Source: Deltaproteobacteria bacterium IMCC39146 | Lineage (GTDB): Bacteria > Desulfobacterota > Desulfuromonadia > Desulfuromonadales > BM103 | NCBI GenBank assembly: GCA_030005635.1 | Contig: JARUHP010000005.1 | Span: 124,001-188,000 of the forward strand | Reading direction: 5' to 3' | Length of the DNA stretch: 64,000 nt | Shown here: piece after piece, positions 49,769 to 58,736 of the stretch | Layout: the number at the start of each line of letters is the position of its first letter | How positions within the stretch are numbered: position 1 is the stretch's first letter | Translations under genes and position numbers: made by a program | The notes under the pieces: generated by a model | What the model saw: the letters and a program-made list of their open reading frames with translations, nothing else | Told to the model about the DNA's origin: nothing | Databases searched by the model: none

Positions 49769-50905
49769 TTAATCGACCGGCTCAATTCTCACCAGCATGC
49801 CGTCCTTTTCATCGGTAATTAGATAAAGATAACCGTCTGGGCCCTGGCTGACGTCGCGGATGCGGCCCAGTCGATTTTTCAGCAGGCGCTCTTCGCTGAC
49901 GACCTTTTCGCCGTTGAGACTCAACCGCACCAGCATCTGGTCTTTCAGGGCGCCGACCATGAGGTTGCCACTCCAGCGCGGAAACTTGTCGCCCGTATAA
50001 AATGTCATGCCCGAAGGAGCGATCGAGGGGACCCAGTAATACAGGGGTTGCGCCATGCCCGCCTTATGGGTGCCTTCACCGATCTGTGTGCCGATCACGT
50101 AATTCACACCGTAGGTAATTACCGGCCAGCCATAGTTGATGCCGGGGCGGATGATGTTGATTTCATCGCCGCCCTGCGGACCATGCTCATGCGTCCAGAC
50201 CTCACCGGTTTCATGGTGTAGGGCGGCGCCCTGCATGTTGCGGTGACCAAGCGTATATTTCTCGGGTTGCCAGCCTTGCTTGCCAACAAAGGGGTTGTCT
50301 ACAGGAACACGGCCATCGTCGTGCAGACGGATCACCGAACCTGCGTGATCGCCGGAGAGCTGTGCACGTTGCTTCTCACCCCGGTCACCGAGGGTGATGT
50401 AGAGATAACCCTTGCGGTCGAAAACCAGGCGAGATCCGAAATGATGACCGGTGTTCGATTTTGGGGCCATACGAAAAATGACTTCGACGTCTTCAAGCTT
50501 ATTGCCGATCAGCTTGCCCCTCGCCACCTCTGTGCCGACGCCACTTGCTCCGGCCGCAGAGTAGGTGAGGTAGACAAGCTGGTTCGTGGCGAAGTCCGGG
50601 TGCAGGGCGACATCGAGCAGTCCGCCTTGGCCGCGTGCCGCTATGGCAGGCAGCCCGGCAACGGGCTCCTGGTTTAGTTGGCCATTTTCGACGATGCGAA
50701 GACGGCCTGGTCTTTCTGTGATGAGGATCCGATTGTCTGGAAGGAAAGCGTGTCCCCATGGATGTTCGAGTCCGGAGACGATCTTGACGATGCGCAGGTC
50801 GTGCTCTTCGGTTTTAATGACATCAGGTGCTGACGCCGCAGCCGACAGAAACATTGCGAGTGAGATGAACGCTATGGCGAGAAGAACACGATGGGTGCGA
50901 TTCAT
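49769..50905 (-). CDS. PQQ-dependent sugar dehydrogenase (aldose/sorbosone type), exported
   Basis: About 378 residues from ATG at 50905 with GGGAGGT upstream; the open frame to 50974 runs through a family A repeat. A signal peptide (VLLAIAFISLAMFLSAAASA) targets the periplasm. The six-bladed propeller of the soluble glucose/sorbosone dehydrogenase family shows HPWGHAFLPDNRILITERPGR, LYLTYS-like LVYLTYSA, GLYITLGDRG-like YLYITLGDRG, and HGPQGGDEINII. It would oxidise aldoses using PQQ, if PQQ is made. The host could also use it for a non-sugar ligand. Confidence 0.92.
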   Translation of the reverse strand: MNRTHRVLLAIAFISLAMFLSAAASAPDVIKTEEHDLRIVKIVSGLEHPWGHAFLPDNRILITERPGRLRIVENGQLNQEPVAGLPAIAARGQGGLLDVALHPDFATNQLVYLTYSAAGASGVGTEVARGKLIGNKLEDVEVIFRMAPKSNTGHHFGSRLVFDRKGYLYITLGDRGEKQRAQLSGDHAGSVIRLHDDGRVPVDNPFVGKQGWQPEKYTLGHRNMQGAALHHETGEVWTHEHGPQGGDEINIIRPGINYGWPVITYGVNYVIGTQIGEGTHKAGMAQPLYYWVPSIAPSGMTFYTGDKFPRWSGNLMVGALKDQMLVRLSLNGEKVVSEERLLKNRLGRIRDVSQGPDGYLYLITDEKDGMLVRIEPVD

Positions 50906-50934
50906 GCTGAAACCTCCCGGAAGTTGTTGAAACC

Positions 50935-50960
50935 GGGGACACGCAAAAATGAGTGCCCCA
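50935..50960. repeat. Degenerate family A repeat
   Basis: GGGGACACGCAAAAATGAGTGCCCC, overlapping the extended dehydrogenase frame. Confidence 0.8.
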
Positions 50961-51082
50961 AATGGGTGCCCCAAAAAGTCATTACAACTCTGTTAGTATA
51001 CACTGTGGTCGCCGGGGTCAGCTAATATGGAGTGTCCTGTTTGAGTGCTCCAGATTTGTTATGATAGATGTATCAGTATCGG

Positions 51083-51921
51083 TATCGGGGGACATAATAC
51101 CTATTCTAATGTCAGCCAAGTTGCCATCAGGTATCGGGGGACATAATACCTATTCTAATGTCAGCCAAGTTGCCATCAGGGGTCAGTTTCTATAAACTGG
51201 CCCCTGATTTTTTATGAATTGTTATAATTGGAGGGAATATCATGCCACGTCTATCGCGCCTGGTTGTGCCAGGCTATCCCCACCACATTACCCAGCGCGG
51301 CGTGCGTTCCACAGACATCTTTACAGATGATCGGGATCGTCTCAACTATCTTCAGTTTATGGCAGAGGAGTCGGACAGGTTTGGTGTCACTTTTATGGGA
51401 TGGTGCCTTATGACGAACCATGTCCATCTGATTGCTGTCCCCGAGCGTGAAAACTCATTGGCACGAGCCATTGGCGAAGCCCATCGCCGTTATACACGTA
51501 TGAAGAATTTTGCTGCTGGCGTGCGTGGTTATTTGTTTCAGGGACGATTTAGCTCATGTGTGCTGGATCAGCAACATCTCCTGGCTGCCGGGCGCTATGT
51601 TGAAAGAAATCCTGCTGCAGCTAAGATGGTTGAAAAGCCGCAAGAGTATCCATGGTCCAGTTGTCGGTACCATTGCGGATTGGTAGAGCACGACCCTTTG
51701 CTTCGCGATTGCAAGTTGCCGACGATGGTTGATAACTGGACTCGTTTTCTTCTGACGAGTGATGAAGAGACTGAACGGAACCTGCGGAAAAAGACCAGGA
51801 CTGGCCGACCGGCTGGAGACGAGCGATTTGTGTTGGGACTCGAAGTTTTGACAGGGAGGGCACTGCGGGTGAAGCAACCCGGCAGGCGATTAAGATTAGA
51901 ATAGGTATTATGTCCCCCGCT
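51083..51921 (+). mobile_element. RAYT1 element with family E ends and duplicated left end
   Basis: A transposase gene bounded by GGGGGACATAATACC at the left and its inverse GGTATTATGTCCCCC at the right; the inverted match extends over 25 bases (CG...AAT). The left end is a 49-base unit present twice in tandem (51083-51131 and 51132-51180). The right end contains the transposase stop codon. Solo or partial ends occur at 10592, 14317, 25337, 26784, 56074 and 61526. Confidence 0.88.
51242..51904 (+). CDS. REP-associated tyrosine transposase (RAYT), Y1_Tnp family, copy 1
   Basis: A 220-residue single-strand-type transposase with HUH chemistry. YPHHITQRGVRSTDIF near residues 12-27, then the HUH motif NHVHLIAVP near residue 60, and the catalytic Tyr region HRRYTRM... 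further on are visible. GGAGGGAATATC precedes the ATG. It mobilises or once mobilised REP-like palindromes. It is about 45% identical in the visible motifs to the second RAYT at 53382. The stop TAG lies within the right terminal inverted repeat, so the gene and element end are interlocked. Confidence 0.92.
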   Translation: MPRLSRLVVPGYPHHITQRGVRSTDIFTDDRDRLNYLQFMAEESDRFGVTFMGWCLMTNHVHLIAVPERENSLARAIGEAHRRYTRMKNFAAGVRGYLFQGRFSSCVLDQQHLLAAGRYVERNPAAAKMVEKPQEYPWSSCRYHCGLVEHDPLLRDCKLPTMVDNWTRFLLTSDEETERNLRKKTRTGRPAGDERFVLGLEVLTGRALRVKQPGRRLRLE

Positions 51922-52017
51922 GCCCTACTTTACTTTAAGCCGCCTCTGTATTCCCAGGGCGTGGTAGGATTTACTCACCGAAATCAATCAGCAGAATTAC
52001 TACTCTAAGGATCCAGC

Positions 52018-52440
52018 ATGTCCTACGACACAATAGAAGACGCTTTCAACTACATCAGCAACGGCAAGCCGGGTGACCGCAGGGCGATGGTCCACCGGGG
52101 CACCTGTAAGGTCTTTCTTGCCTCGGTTGAAGCCGGGTTCGATCAGGTTCCACCCGAAGCCGATAACGACCCCGACTATCTCCTTATCCCCCGCAGGCAG
52201 GATCTCGATCCGGGGAAGGGACTGATACTCCAGTTCTTCAATGACCATGCTCAGTCGGAGGTGCCGCAGGTAAAGGCGATCTTTACCCGTCCCGGGGCCT
52301 TTCGCAATGCGAAGGATTTGATGCGCCGCCTACACCTGCTCGACAACTGGCATCTCTACGAAGAGCAGCGGATCGATGAGCTACTACGCAAATGGTGTCT
52401 GGAAAATGGAGTTGGGGACAGTCATGACAACTATAGTTAA
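52018..52440 (+). CDS. UPF0158-like protein
   Basis: A 140-residue protein whose C-terminal half resembles UPF0158 family members (FTRPGAFRNAKDLMRRLHLLDNW then LLRKWCLENGV), with a shorter acidic N-terminal region. No signal, membrane or catalytic motif is seen. GGATCC precedes the ATG weakly. The last residues (GDSHDNYS) may be repeat-derived, as a peptidase-gene fragment starts 40 bases later. Family role is unknown. Its GC content is average and it is monocistronic. Confidence 0.7.
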   Translation: MSYDTIEDAFNYISNGKPGDRRAMVHRGTCKVFLASVEAGFDQVPPEADNDPDYLLIPRRQDLDPGKGLILQFFNDHAQSEVPQVKAIFTRPGAFRNAKDLMRRLHLLDNWHLYEEQRIDELLRKWCLENGVGDSHDNYS

Positions 52441-52479
52441 GGGCAAACAAAAACGTGTCCGGCGACCGCCAACTATCTG

Positions 52480-52608
52480 TACTTCGATGGCTATTTTTCT
52501 GAAAAATTCCTCAACAATTGTTTTTATATTGTTGTTCCAGAATTACCTAAACCAGATTTTCCGGAATTAAGAAATGCCGGTTTCGGCTCATTTATTGACG
52601 ATGACCAT
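52480..52608 (+). pseudogene. Internal fragment of the peptidase-like gene at 29000
   Basis: 129 bases nearly identical to 29093-29221 (from TACTTCGATGGC to GATGACCAT), without the start, the zinc motif or the C-terminus. A family A-like palindrome (GGGGATACTTG...CAAGTGTCCC) follows at 52617. It is a copied segment, not an expressed gene. Confidence 0.9.
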
Positions 52609-52616
52609 TAGAGCTG

Positions 52617-52642
52617 GGGATACTTGAAAACAAGTGTCCCTT
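52617..52642. repeat. Family A repeat (degenerate)
   Basis: GGGGATACTTGAAAACAAGTGTCCC. Confidence 0.75.
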
Positions 52643-52804
52643 TTAAGTGCCCTCAATAATACATTTGAGGCGTTTTTGAATCTGGTTATCTAACTACCTC
52701 TTCACAAGTTTATCCTCGATGAAGTTGACAAACCTCCGTCGTACGTTACTAGTTCAGATATGATGAGAGTGCTTTAAAACGACTACACCTGTGCGGGGGT
52801 GAAC

Positions 52805-53227
52805 ATGAAAGTAATCAAGCGGATTCTGTTGGCCGTGGATGAATCGATTCACTCAGACCTGGTTGCCGAGAGGGCCATTGCGATGGCAGGCTCTTTTGAG
52901 GCGAAGATTTTTCTGGTGTATGTCCATCCCAAGATTCTGGAGCTTGGTCAGCCTTACTACCAGGAAGTTCTCAACAGGTATATAGAGCACGCAGAACATA
53001 CGGTTGCTCATCACAAAACGCATCTTGAGAAGAGCGGGATTGCTTTTGAAGTGTTGATCCTCGAAGGCGACCCTGCAGAGATGATCATCGAAACGGCGCG
53101 CGTTCTGAAAAGCGATCTGATCGTGATGGGATCAAGAGGTTTGTCCAACATCCTGGGCTTAACCTTGGGGAGTGTCAGCACCAAGGTGTTGCACTCAGCC
53201 AAGTGTATGGTGCTGATTGTGCCCTAG
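52805..53227 (+). CDS. Universal stress protein (UspA family)
   Basis: About 140 residues from ATG at 52805; GTG at 52799 precedes it and GGGGG lies upstream. The N-terminal VDESIHSDLVAERA and C-terminal VMGSRGLSNILGLTLGSVSTKVL with G-(2)-G-(9)-GS pattern are the ATP-binding motif of this fold. Universal stress proteins bind ATP and support survival in starvation and other stresses. It is monocistronic. A family A palindrome follows at 53247. Confidence 0.95.
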   Translation: MKVIKRILLAVDESIHSDLVAERAIAMAGSFEAKIFLVYVHPKILELGQPYYQEVLNRYIEHAEHTVAHHKTHLEKSGIAFEVLILEGDPAEMIIETARVLKSDLIVMGSRGLSNILGLTLGSVSTKVLHSAKCMVLIVP

Positions 53228-53246
53228 GGGATACGTACAGCATCTG

Positions 53247-53283
53247 GGACACTTAAAATTAAGTGTCCCTTTTAAGTGTCCCG
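53247..53283. repeat. Family A repeat
   Basis: GGGACACTTAAAATTAAGTGTCCC plus a trailing TTTTAAGTGTCCC half copy. It lies 100 bases upstream of RAYT2. Confidence 0.85.
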
Positions 53284-53381
53284 CATTATGTAAATTTTTT
53301 GAGCTGGTTTGATCTTTACCGATTTTTTGCTAGAATCCGACCATTGCTTTCTTGTTGTCATGCTATTTTATGGAGGGGAAC

Positions 53382-54017
53382 ATGCCACGCAATTCACGCG
53401 CGGTGGCTATAGGCTATCCGCATCATATCACCCAACGCGGGAACAACCGCGAACCAGTCTTTTTCGATGACCACGATCGACGAACCTATCTAGGGTTACT
53501 CAAACATTATGCGCAGGAGTATCAAACCCATATCCAAGCTTATTGCTTGATGCCCAATCACATTCATCTACTCGTCGTGCCTCAAACCACCGATGCCTTG
53601 GCACTTTGCATTGGTCGAACAAACTTGGTTTATACAAGACACGTAAACCGAAAATACTATCGATCTGGGCGTGTTTGGCAGAACCGTTTCTATTCGTGCA
53701 TTGTCGATTCTGATGCACATCTATGGTCGGTTGCCCGGTATATCGAAAACAATCCTGTCAAGGCAGCACTTGTTGCCACTGCGGTGGAGTATCATTGGTC
53801 AAGTGCTCGTTGTCATCTTGAAGGGAAGCCGGATGCTTTTTTGTCAGGTTCACGTTGGCTAAAGTCAGAAGAGCGAGAAGATTATCGTCTGTTTGTGACT
53901 GAAAACGAAGGTCGAGTGGCTGACATGATTAATCAGGCGACTCGTAGTGGCCGTCCATTTTGTAGAGCAGAAACCATGATTAGTTTGGAAAAGCTCTTGG
54001 GGCGTGTTTTCCCATAG
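53382..54017 (+). CDS. REP-associated tyrosine transposase (RAYT), copy 2
   Basis: A 211-residue Y1_Tnp/RAYT from ATG at 53382, which has GGAGGGGAAC upstream; the frame to 53352 lacks a site. Motifs: YPHHITQRGNNREPVFFDD near residues 11-29, HUH NHIHLLVVPQ near 60, and a catalytic Tyr around VYTRHVNRKYYRSG near 100. Family A-like palindromes flank it (53247 and a degenerate ACTCACAAAAGAGTGTC at 54086), so it may serve family A rather than family E. It is intact and may be active. Confidence 0.92.
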   Translation: MPRNSRAVAIGYPHHITQRGNNREPVFFDDHDRRTYLGLLKHYAQEYQTHIQAYCLMPNHIHLLVVPQTTDALALCIGRTNLVYTRHVNRKYYRSGRVWQNRFYSCIVDSDAHLWSVARYIENNPVKAALVATAVEYHWSSARCHLEGKPDAFLSGSRWLKSEEREDYRLFVTENEGRVADMINQATRSGRPFCRAETMISLEKLLGRVFP

Positions 54018-54136
54018 CATCGTGTACAGGGATAGACCCAGACAAAGATGGACGGGTTTGTGAAATTGAAAATTGGCGTCGGATGCACTCACAAAAGAGT
54101 GTCTTTTCCGAGTAACAGCAATCAATGGGAATGGTT

Positions 54137-56056
54137 ATGTCGTCATTAAAAGAACAAATGCAGCAGTCTTTTGGTTTTAGCTCTTTTCGCGAAGGACAAG
54201 AAGAAGTCATCACCAAGCTGTTGGAAGGAAAGTCGGTTCTGGCGGTTTTCCCGACCGGTGCCGGTAAAAGCCTTTGCTATCAATTGCCCGCGATTTTGCT
54301 TGATGGCTTAACTTTGGTGATTTCTCCGCTCATCGCTCTGATGAAAGATCAGTTGGATTTTCTCATAAGCAAGGGCGCTCCAGCAGCGCGGTTGGATTCC
54401 ACCTTGACGCGTGAAGAAAACCAGAAAATCTTTGACGAGCTTTATGCCGGAAAGTTGAAATTGTTATATATCTCACCGGAGCGTTTGGGCAACGAGCGAT
54501 TCCTCAAGGCCATCGCCAGACAAAAGATTTCCCTGCTGGCGATTGATGAGGCGCACTGCATCAGCGAATGGGGGCATAACTTTCGCCCCGATTATCTGAA
54601 GATTGCCCAACTGGCAAAACAGCTCAAGGTCGAACGTACCTTAGCGCTCACCGCAACAGCAACTCCCGAGGTTGCGACAGATGTGCGCAAAGCTTTTGGC
54701 ATTGCCACAACAGATTATGTTCATACCGGCTTTTATCGTCCCAACCTGCAATTAAGCGTTTTGCCGGTTGGCGATGACGATCGTAGCAAGATGCTACTGT
54801 CGCGCATTAAAAAGCGTGCGCCCGGTTCGACGATCGTCTATGTCACCCTGCAACGCACCGCGGAGGCAGTCGCCGCCTATCTTGTAAAACATGGGCTACA
54901 AGCGACGGCCTATCATGCTGGTTTGAAAAATGAAGATCGTGCGGCGATCCAGGATGCTTTCATGATGTCACGGGATACCATTATCGTGGCCACGATTGCA
55001 TTTGGTATGGGCGTGGATAAAGCGGATATCCGTTATGTTTACCATTACAACCTACCCAAAGGTCTTGAGAGTTACTCGCAGGAGATCGGACGGGCTGGCA
55101 GGGATGGTGAATCCTCTGTCTGCGAAATGCTGGCTTCCGCAGATGACGCCATCACTTTGGAGAACTTCAGCTACGGTGATACTCCCGAAGCAGAAACCAT
55201 TGCTGCTTTTACCCGTTACGTGTTTGCCGCTGAAGAAACCTTCGATGTCTCTGAAATTCAACTTTCAAACCAGTTTGATGTGAGGCCATTGGTGGTCAAA
55301 ACGCTTTTAACCTATCTGGAACTGGACGGGTACCTGGCCTCAACCGGTCCCTTTTACGCGGAATACAAGTTTCAATGCCTGAAACCTTCTGCCGAGATCA
55401 TGGGCCGATTCAGCGGTGAACGAGCCGAGTTTCTGCAAGCCATTTTTGCACAGGCTCGCAAAGGAACGATTTGGTCTACCCTCGACACCGTGGAAGCCAG
55501 TATGGCCATGGGCCAACCTCGTGACCGCATTGTTACTGCTTTGAGTTACCTGGAAGAGCAGGGTGACCTGCTTGTGGCTGTGGCGGGTGTGCGACAGGGC
55601 TACCGTCGCTTAAAGAAGCCCGACAACCTTGAGTCACTGGTCGTCTCGCTTAACGAGAGGTTCCAGAAAAGAGAAGCAAACGACATCAGCAGAATCCGAC
55701 AGGTGCTCAGCTTTGCGCAACACGGCGGCTGCCTGACGCAATATTTGCTGGCCTACTTTGGCGAACAACTCGAGCCCTGTGGTCACTGCTGCGGCTGTCT
55801 TGGGGGAAAACCAGGGACCCTGAAACCTTGCAATCCTGCTTGCTTCAATGCTCAGGATAAAATATGCATTCAGTCACTGATCGCTGAAGACCATGAGGCA
55901 CTCGGCAGCCCGCGTCAACTTGCACGCTTTCTCTGTGGCATCACTTCTCCCGCGACTTCTCGCGCCAAACTTAGAAAGCATGGTCTGTTTGCAGTCTACG
56001 ACAGCTTTCCTTTCAAGCAGGTGTTGCACTTTGTGAAGGCTCAAGTGACACGTTGA
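54137..56056 (+). CDS. recQ: ATP-dependent DNA helicase RecQ (no HRDC domain)
   Basis: A 639-residue superfamily 2 helicase. Walker A is FPTGAGKSLCYQ near residue 40, Walker B LLAIDEAHCISEWGH near 135, motif VI QEIGRAGRDG near 318, and a zinc-binding Cys set (CGHCCGC) near 550 after the winged helix. It unwinds DNA in recombination and repair. It is longer than a helicase core but shows no C-terminal HRDC domain. ATG at 54137 is preferred (GGGAATGG upstream); ATG at 54125 adds four residues. It lies near the RAYT genes. Confidence 0.92.
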   Translation: MSSLKEQMQQSFGFSSFREGQEEVITKLLEGKSVLAVFPTGAGKSLCYQLPAILLDGLTLVISPLIALMKDQLDFLISKGAPAARLDSTLTREENQKIFDELYAGKLKLLYISPERLGNERFLKAIARQKISLLAIDEAHCISEWGHNFRPDYLKIAQLAKQLKVERTLALTATATPEVATDVRKAFGIATTDYVHTGFYRPNLQLSVLPVGDDDRSKMLLSRIKKRAPGSTIVYVTLQRTAEAVAAYLVKHGLQATAYHAGLKNEDRAAIQDAFMMSRDTIIVATIAFGMGVDKADIRYVYHYNLPKGLESYSQEIGRAGRDGESSVCEMLASADDAITLENFSYGDTPEAETIAAFTRYVFAAEETFDVSEIQLSNQFDVRPLVVKTLLTYLELDGYLASTGPFYAEYKFQCLKPSAEIMGRFSGERAEFLQAIFAQARKGTIWSTLDTVEASMAMGQPRDRIVTALSYLEEQGDLLVAVAGVRQGYRRLKKPDNLESLVVSLNERFQKREANDISRIRQVLSFAQHGGCLTQYLLAYFGEQLEPCGHCCGCLGGKPGTLKPCNPACFNAQDKICIQSLIAEDHEALGSPRQLARFLCGITSPATSRAKLRKHGLFAVYDSFPFKQVLHFVKAQVTR

Positions 56057-56073
56057 ATTGAAACTTGGGAATC

Positions 56074-56134
56074 GGGGGACATAATACCTGTTCTAATGTT
56101 GGTTCTGGCCTCGGGGGACACTCCCGGAAGGATC
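56074..56134. repeat. Family E end followed by a degenerate family A repeat
   Basis: TCGGGGGACATAATACCTG, then 56112 GGGGACACTCCCGGAAGGATCCC. Both lie between recQ and the YchF-like gene; 56135-56329 shows no gene. Confidence 0.8.
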
Positions 56135-56329
56135 CCTTTCGCGTCCCAGCACCCTTTCGGACATCGTCACCTTTCTATTCGCTTCTCCTGGCAGCCTGTC
56201 AATTGGAAGTCCGACAGGCGGCTATAGACGTTATCCCTATTCAAAATTCAAATAAACTAAGTATACTGTCTTGGTTGACATCTCATAGCGCAGTTCAGAG
56301 CAACACGAACCGTCAAAAAGGATAACTTT

Positions 56330-57361
56330 ATGAAGATCGCAATATTGGGCCTGGCCCAGACGGGCAAGAAAACCCTCTTCACGCTGTTGACCGGACGATC
56401 CGTACCCCCGACTGTCAAACCCGGTGAGGCCATCGAAGGGAGTGCAGAGATCAAAGACAGCCGTGTAGATGCTTTAAGAGATTTTTACAATCCTGAAAAG
56501 ACCACTTATGCCGAGAACCAGTTCGTGCTCTGCCCTGATGTTACCGATAGCAGCACCTCGCGCCTCTGGATGGACCCGGCCCAGCGCTGTGATCTTCTCT
56601 GCCTGCTGATCAGATCCTTCGACTCACCGGATGTTTTTCACCCCGCCGGATCGGTGGATGCAGAGCGTGATCGGGCCACGATCGAAACAGAGCTATTGCT
56701 GGCCGACATGCAGTTGGTGGAGACGCGACTGCAGCGCCTCGCCAAAGACAAGAAGAAAGGTCAGACGACAGAGCAAGCTCTGGAAGAAGAAGTCCTGCAA
56801 CGCTTCAACACGGCCCTGGAGGAGGAACGATTTTTAAGCACTGTAGAACTTGATCCTGACGAAGAACATGCGATCAAAAGCCTTGAGCTGATCACCCGTA
56901 CGCCGCTTCTTTTTGCCTACAATGTCTCCGAGGATGATATCGGCAAAGATTTCGGGCCTGGCGTCTTTACTATCTCCTGTGCGATTGAGAGCGAAATCGC
57001 GGCTATCGATGACGAAGGGGAGCGTACTGAATTCATGGAGGCAATGGGCATCACCGAACCGAGCCTCGACCGGATCAACGCCGCTCTTTACGACGCGCTT
57101 GGCCTCATGAGCTTTTACACCTCTGGTGAAGACGAGTGCCGCGCCTGGACCATCCGCAAAGGCTCCAGCGCGCCAATGGCTGGAGGCAAAATCCACAGCG
57201 ACATCGAACGAGGCTTTATCCGGGTCGAGGTTATGAAATACGACGACCTGATGGCCGCCGGTTCTGAACAGGGTGTCAAGAAGGCAGGTAAGATGCAGCT
57301 AAACGGCAAAGACTACACGATTGAGGACGGTGATATCTGCCACTTCCTCTTCAACGTTTGA
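56330..57361 (+). CDS. YchF/Obg-like P-loop protein with TGS domain (degenerate P-loop)
   Basis: A 343-residue relative of the ribosome-associated ATPase YchF (DUF933). The P-loop reads GLAQTGKKTLF, where the usual Ser/Thr after Lys is Lys, so nucleotide binding may be altered. The family-specific FAYNVSEDD is near residue 200 and a TGS-like domain ends the protein (IEDGDICHFLFNV). The coiled-coil insert lies near residues 125-170. A true ychF is probably elsewhere. GGATAACTTT precedes the ATG weakly. Role unknown; it may be a decoy or paralogous ribosome factor (inference). Confidence 0.85.
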   Translation: MKIAILGLAQTGKKTLFTLLTGRSVPPTVKPGEAIEGSAEIKDSRVDALRDFYNPEKTTYAENQFVLCPDVTDSSTSRLWMDPAQRCDLLCLLIRSFDSPDVFHPAGSVDAERDRATIETELLLADMQLVETRLQRLAKDKKKGQTTEQALEEEVLQRFNTALEEERFLSTVELDPDEEHAIKSLELITRTPLLFAYNVSEDDIGKDFGPGVFTISCAIESEIAAIDDEGERTEFMEAMGITEPSLDRINAALYDALGLMSFYTSGEDECRAWTIRKGSSAPMAGGKIHSDIERGFIRVEVMKYDDLMAAGSEQGVKKAGKMQLNGKDYTIEDGDICHFLFNV

Positions 57362-57621
57362 GGTCATCTGCATGGAGTTGTAGCTAGGACTTTTAGTACT
57401 AGGGGTCATCATAAAAATAAATACTAAATTCACGTTGAGACGACGAAAAAAATGACGAAGATGCCGCAGCACTGGTTGCGGCGTAGCGCCGCTCTCGGGG
57501 GACATTTCTCGATACGTTTCGGCAGGTTTTAGAAGAGATCAAACTCAGGTAGACGCCCACCCGGCACCATTCAATATCAAAGCTCCCTTTTAAGAGCTCT
57601 CAATCGGAGACAGACCCCCGA
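57362..57621. other. Intergenic region, no gene seen
   Basis: Contains an imperfect GGTTGCGGCGTAGCGCCGC hairpin near 57474-57494. No ORF. Confidence 0.5.
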
Positions 57622-58623
57622 TCAGACATGCACCTCGCCGAAGGTCAGCTCACCTTCGTTCGTCCGGTGCCGGATCATGACGTAGAACAGCCAGCCATAG
57701 AAGATCAGCACGCCCGCCAGGACGACCTCACCCGGGATGTAGCCGATATCTGTGTTGTGCAGGAACTCATCGAGGGAGTGGATGAACTCAGCTTCGCCTG
57801 TGCGGGGTTGCAGCACCGCGGTGGTGATCTTCAGCAGCCACGCCGCAAGCAGAATCAGGAAAATCCAGATGTAGTTCCTTCCCAGGCGGCGCGCCATAGC
57901 CTTGCGTCGACCGATCGTAAACCTTGGATTCCGCAACGTTTCTGAAAGTTCGGCTGACCAGTCGAGCCCCTCGGGAGACTTCTCCGGGGCGAAAAAATGG
58001 CTGTAGTAGTTTCGTTCCAACAGGCGTACGCGGGTCCGAAACAGGTGGAAGAAGCGATATCGTCGCGACTCGATCTGCAGAAGAAGGAAGACCATGACCA
58101 TTGAGAAGATAAGAACAGCGTGGTGGGCACTGGCCGTGGCCAGGGAAATGGAGAGCATGGCAGCCACGGCCCCAATCGCCCAGTTGGTGGTGCGGTCGAG
58201 CCGATCTCGCCAGCTCATCATGCGCGCCATTTCCCCTCGGTAGTAGTGGGAGAGGGTGGTGATGTCGTCTTTCGTTCTCACTGGAAACCGGAGAGACCGA
58301 CCTTGGCCCGTTTCCTCGTCAAGCCCGTTCGGCAAATCAATACTCATTGTTTTATCTGTGTCAGCCATGGTTGCTCCCTCGATGAGCCTTGTTGTTGATA
58401 AATCGGTGGTGTTGGACAGCTGCCAATGATGGGTCACTACATCATAACGTAGAATATGCTGATGTCCGTCATCGCCTAACACCTTGAAGTAGCGGTGGTC
58501 CGGCGTCAGCCATCGATCGAGCACTTTTACGATCGCGATGCATTGTAAATCCAGGTGAAAGCGACGTGGAGTTTCCTCGCCGCGATATCCCGCGTAACAT
58601 TCGACCTCTACGACGCCCGTCAT
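57622..58623 (-). CDS. DUF2270 membrane protein fused to its small partner, copy 2
   Basis: One open frame of about 333 residues from ATG at 58623 joins a 74-residue N-terminal part (MTGVVEVECYAGYRGEETP...), homologous to the small gene at 41309-41533, to a DUF2270 membrane protein homologous to 40469-41215. The join is NTTDLSTTRLIEGAT. An internal ATG at 58368 has GAGGGAG upstream, so both fused and separate products are possible. Membrane segments match copy 1. CsbD is missing upstream. The role is unknown; the pair in both states suggests the two parts act together. Confidence 0.88.
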   Translation of the reverse strand: MTGVVEVECYAGYRGEETPRRFHLDLQCIAIVKVLDRWLTPDHRYFKVLGDDGHQHILRYDVVTHHWQLSNTTDLSTTRLIEGATMADTDKTMSIDLPNGLDEETGQGRSLRFPVRTKDDITTLSHYYRGEMARMMSWRDRLDRTTNWAIGAVAAMLSISLATASAHHAVLIFSMVMVFLLLQIESRRYRFFHLFRTRVRLLERNYYSHFFAPEKSPEGLDWSAELSETLRNPRFTIGRRKAMARRLGRNYIWIFLILLAAWLLKITTAVLQPRTGEAEFIHSLDEFLHNTDIGYIPGEVVLAGVLIFYGWLFYVMIRHRTNEGELTFGEVHV

Positions 58624-58736
58624 AACGGCTTTCTCCCTGAATTCTTTGACACATAACGAATGTGTCAGCAATCTCCAGTCACGTTGCTGTCAGGGTTTTG
58701 CCTCTGCTCGTCGCCATACTTGCGATGTTCCCGCAA

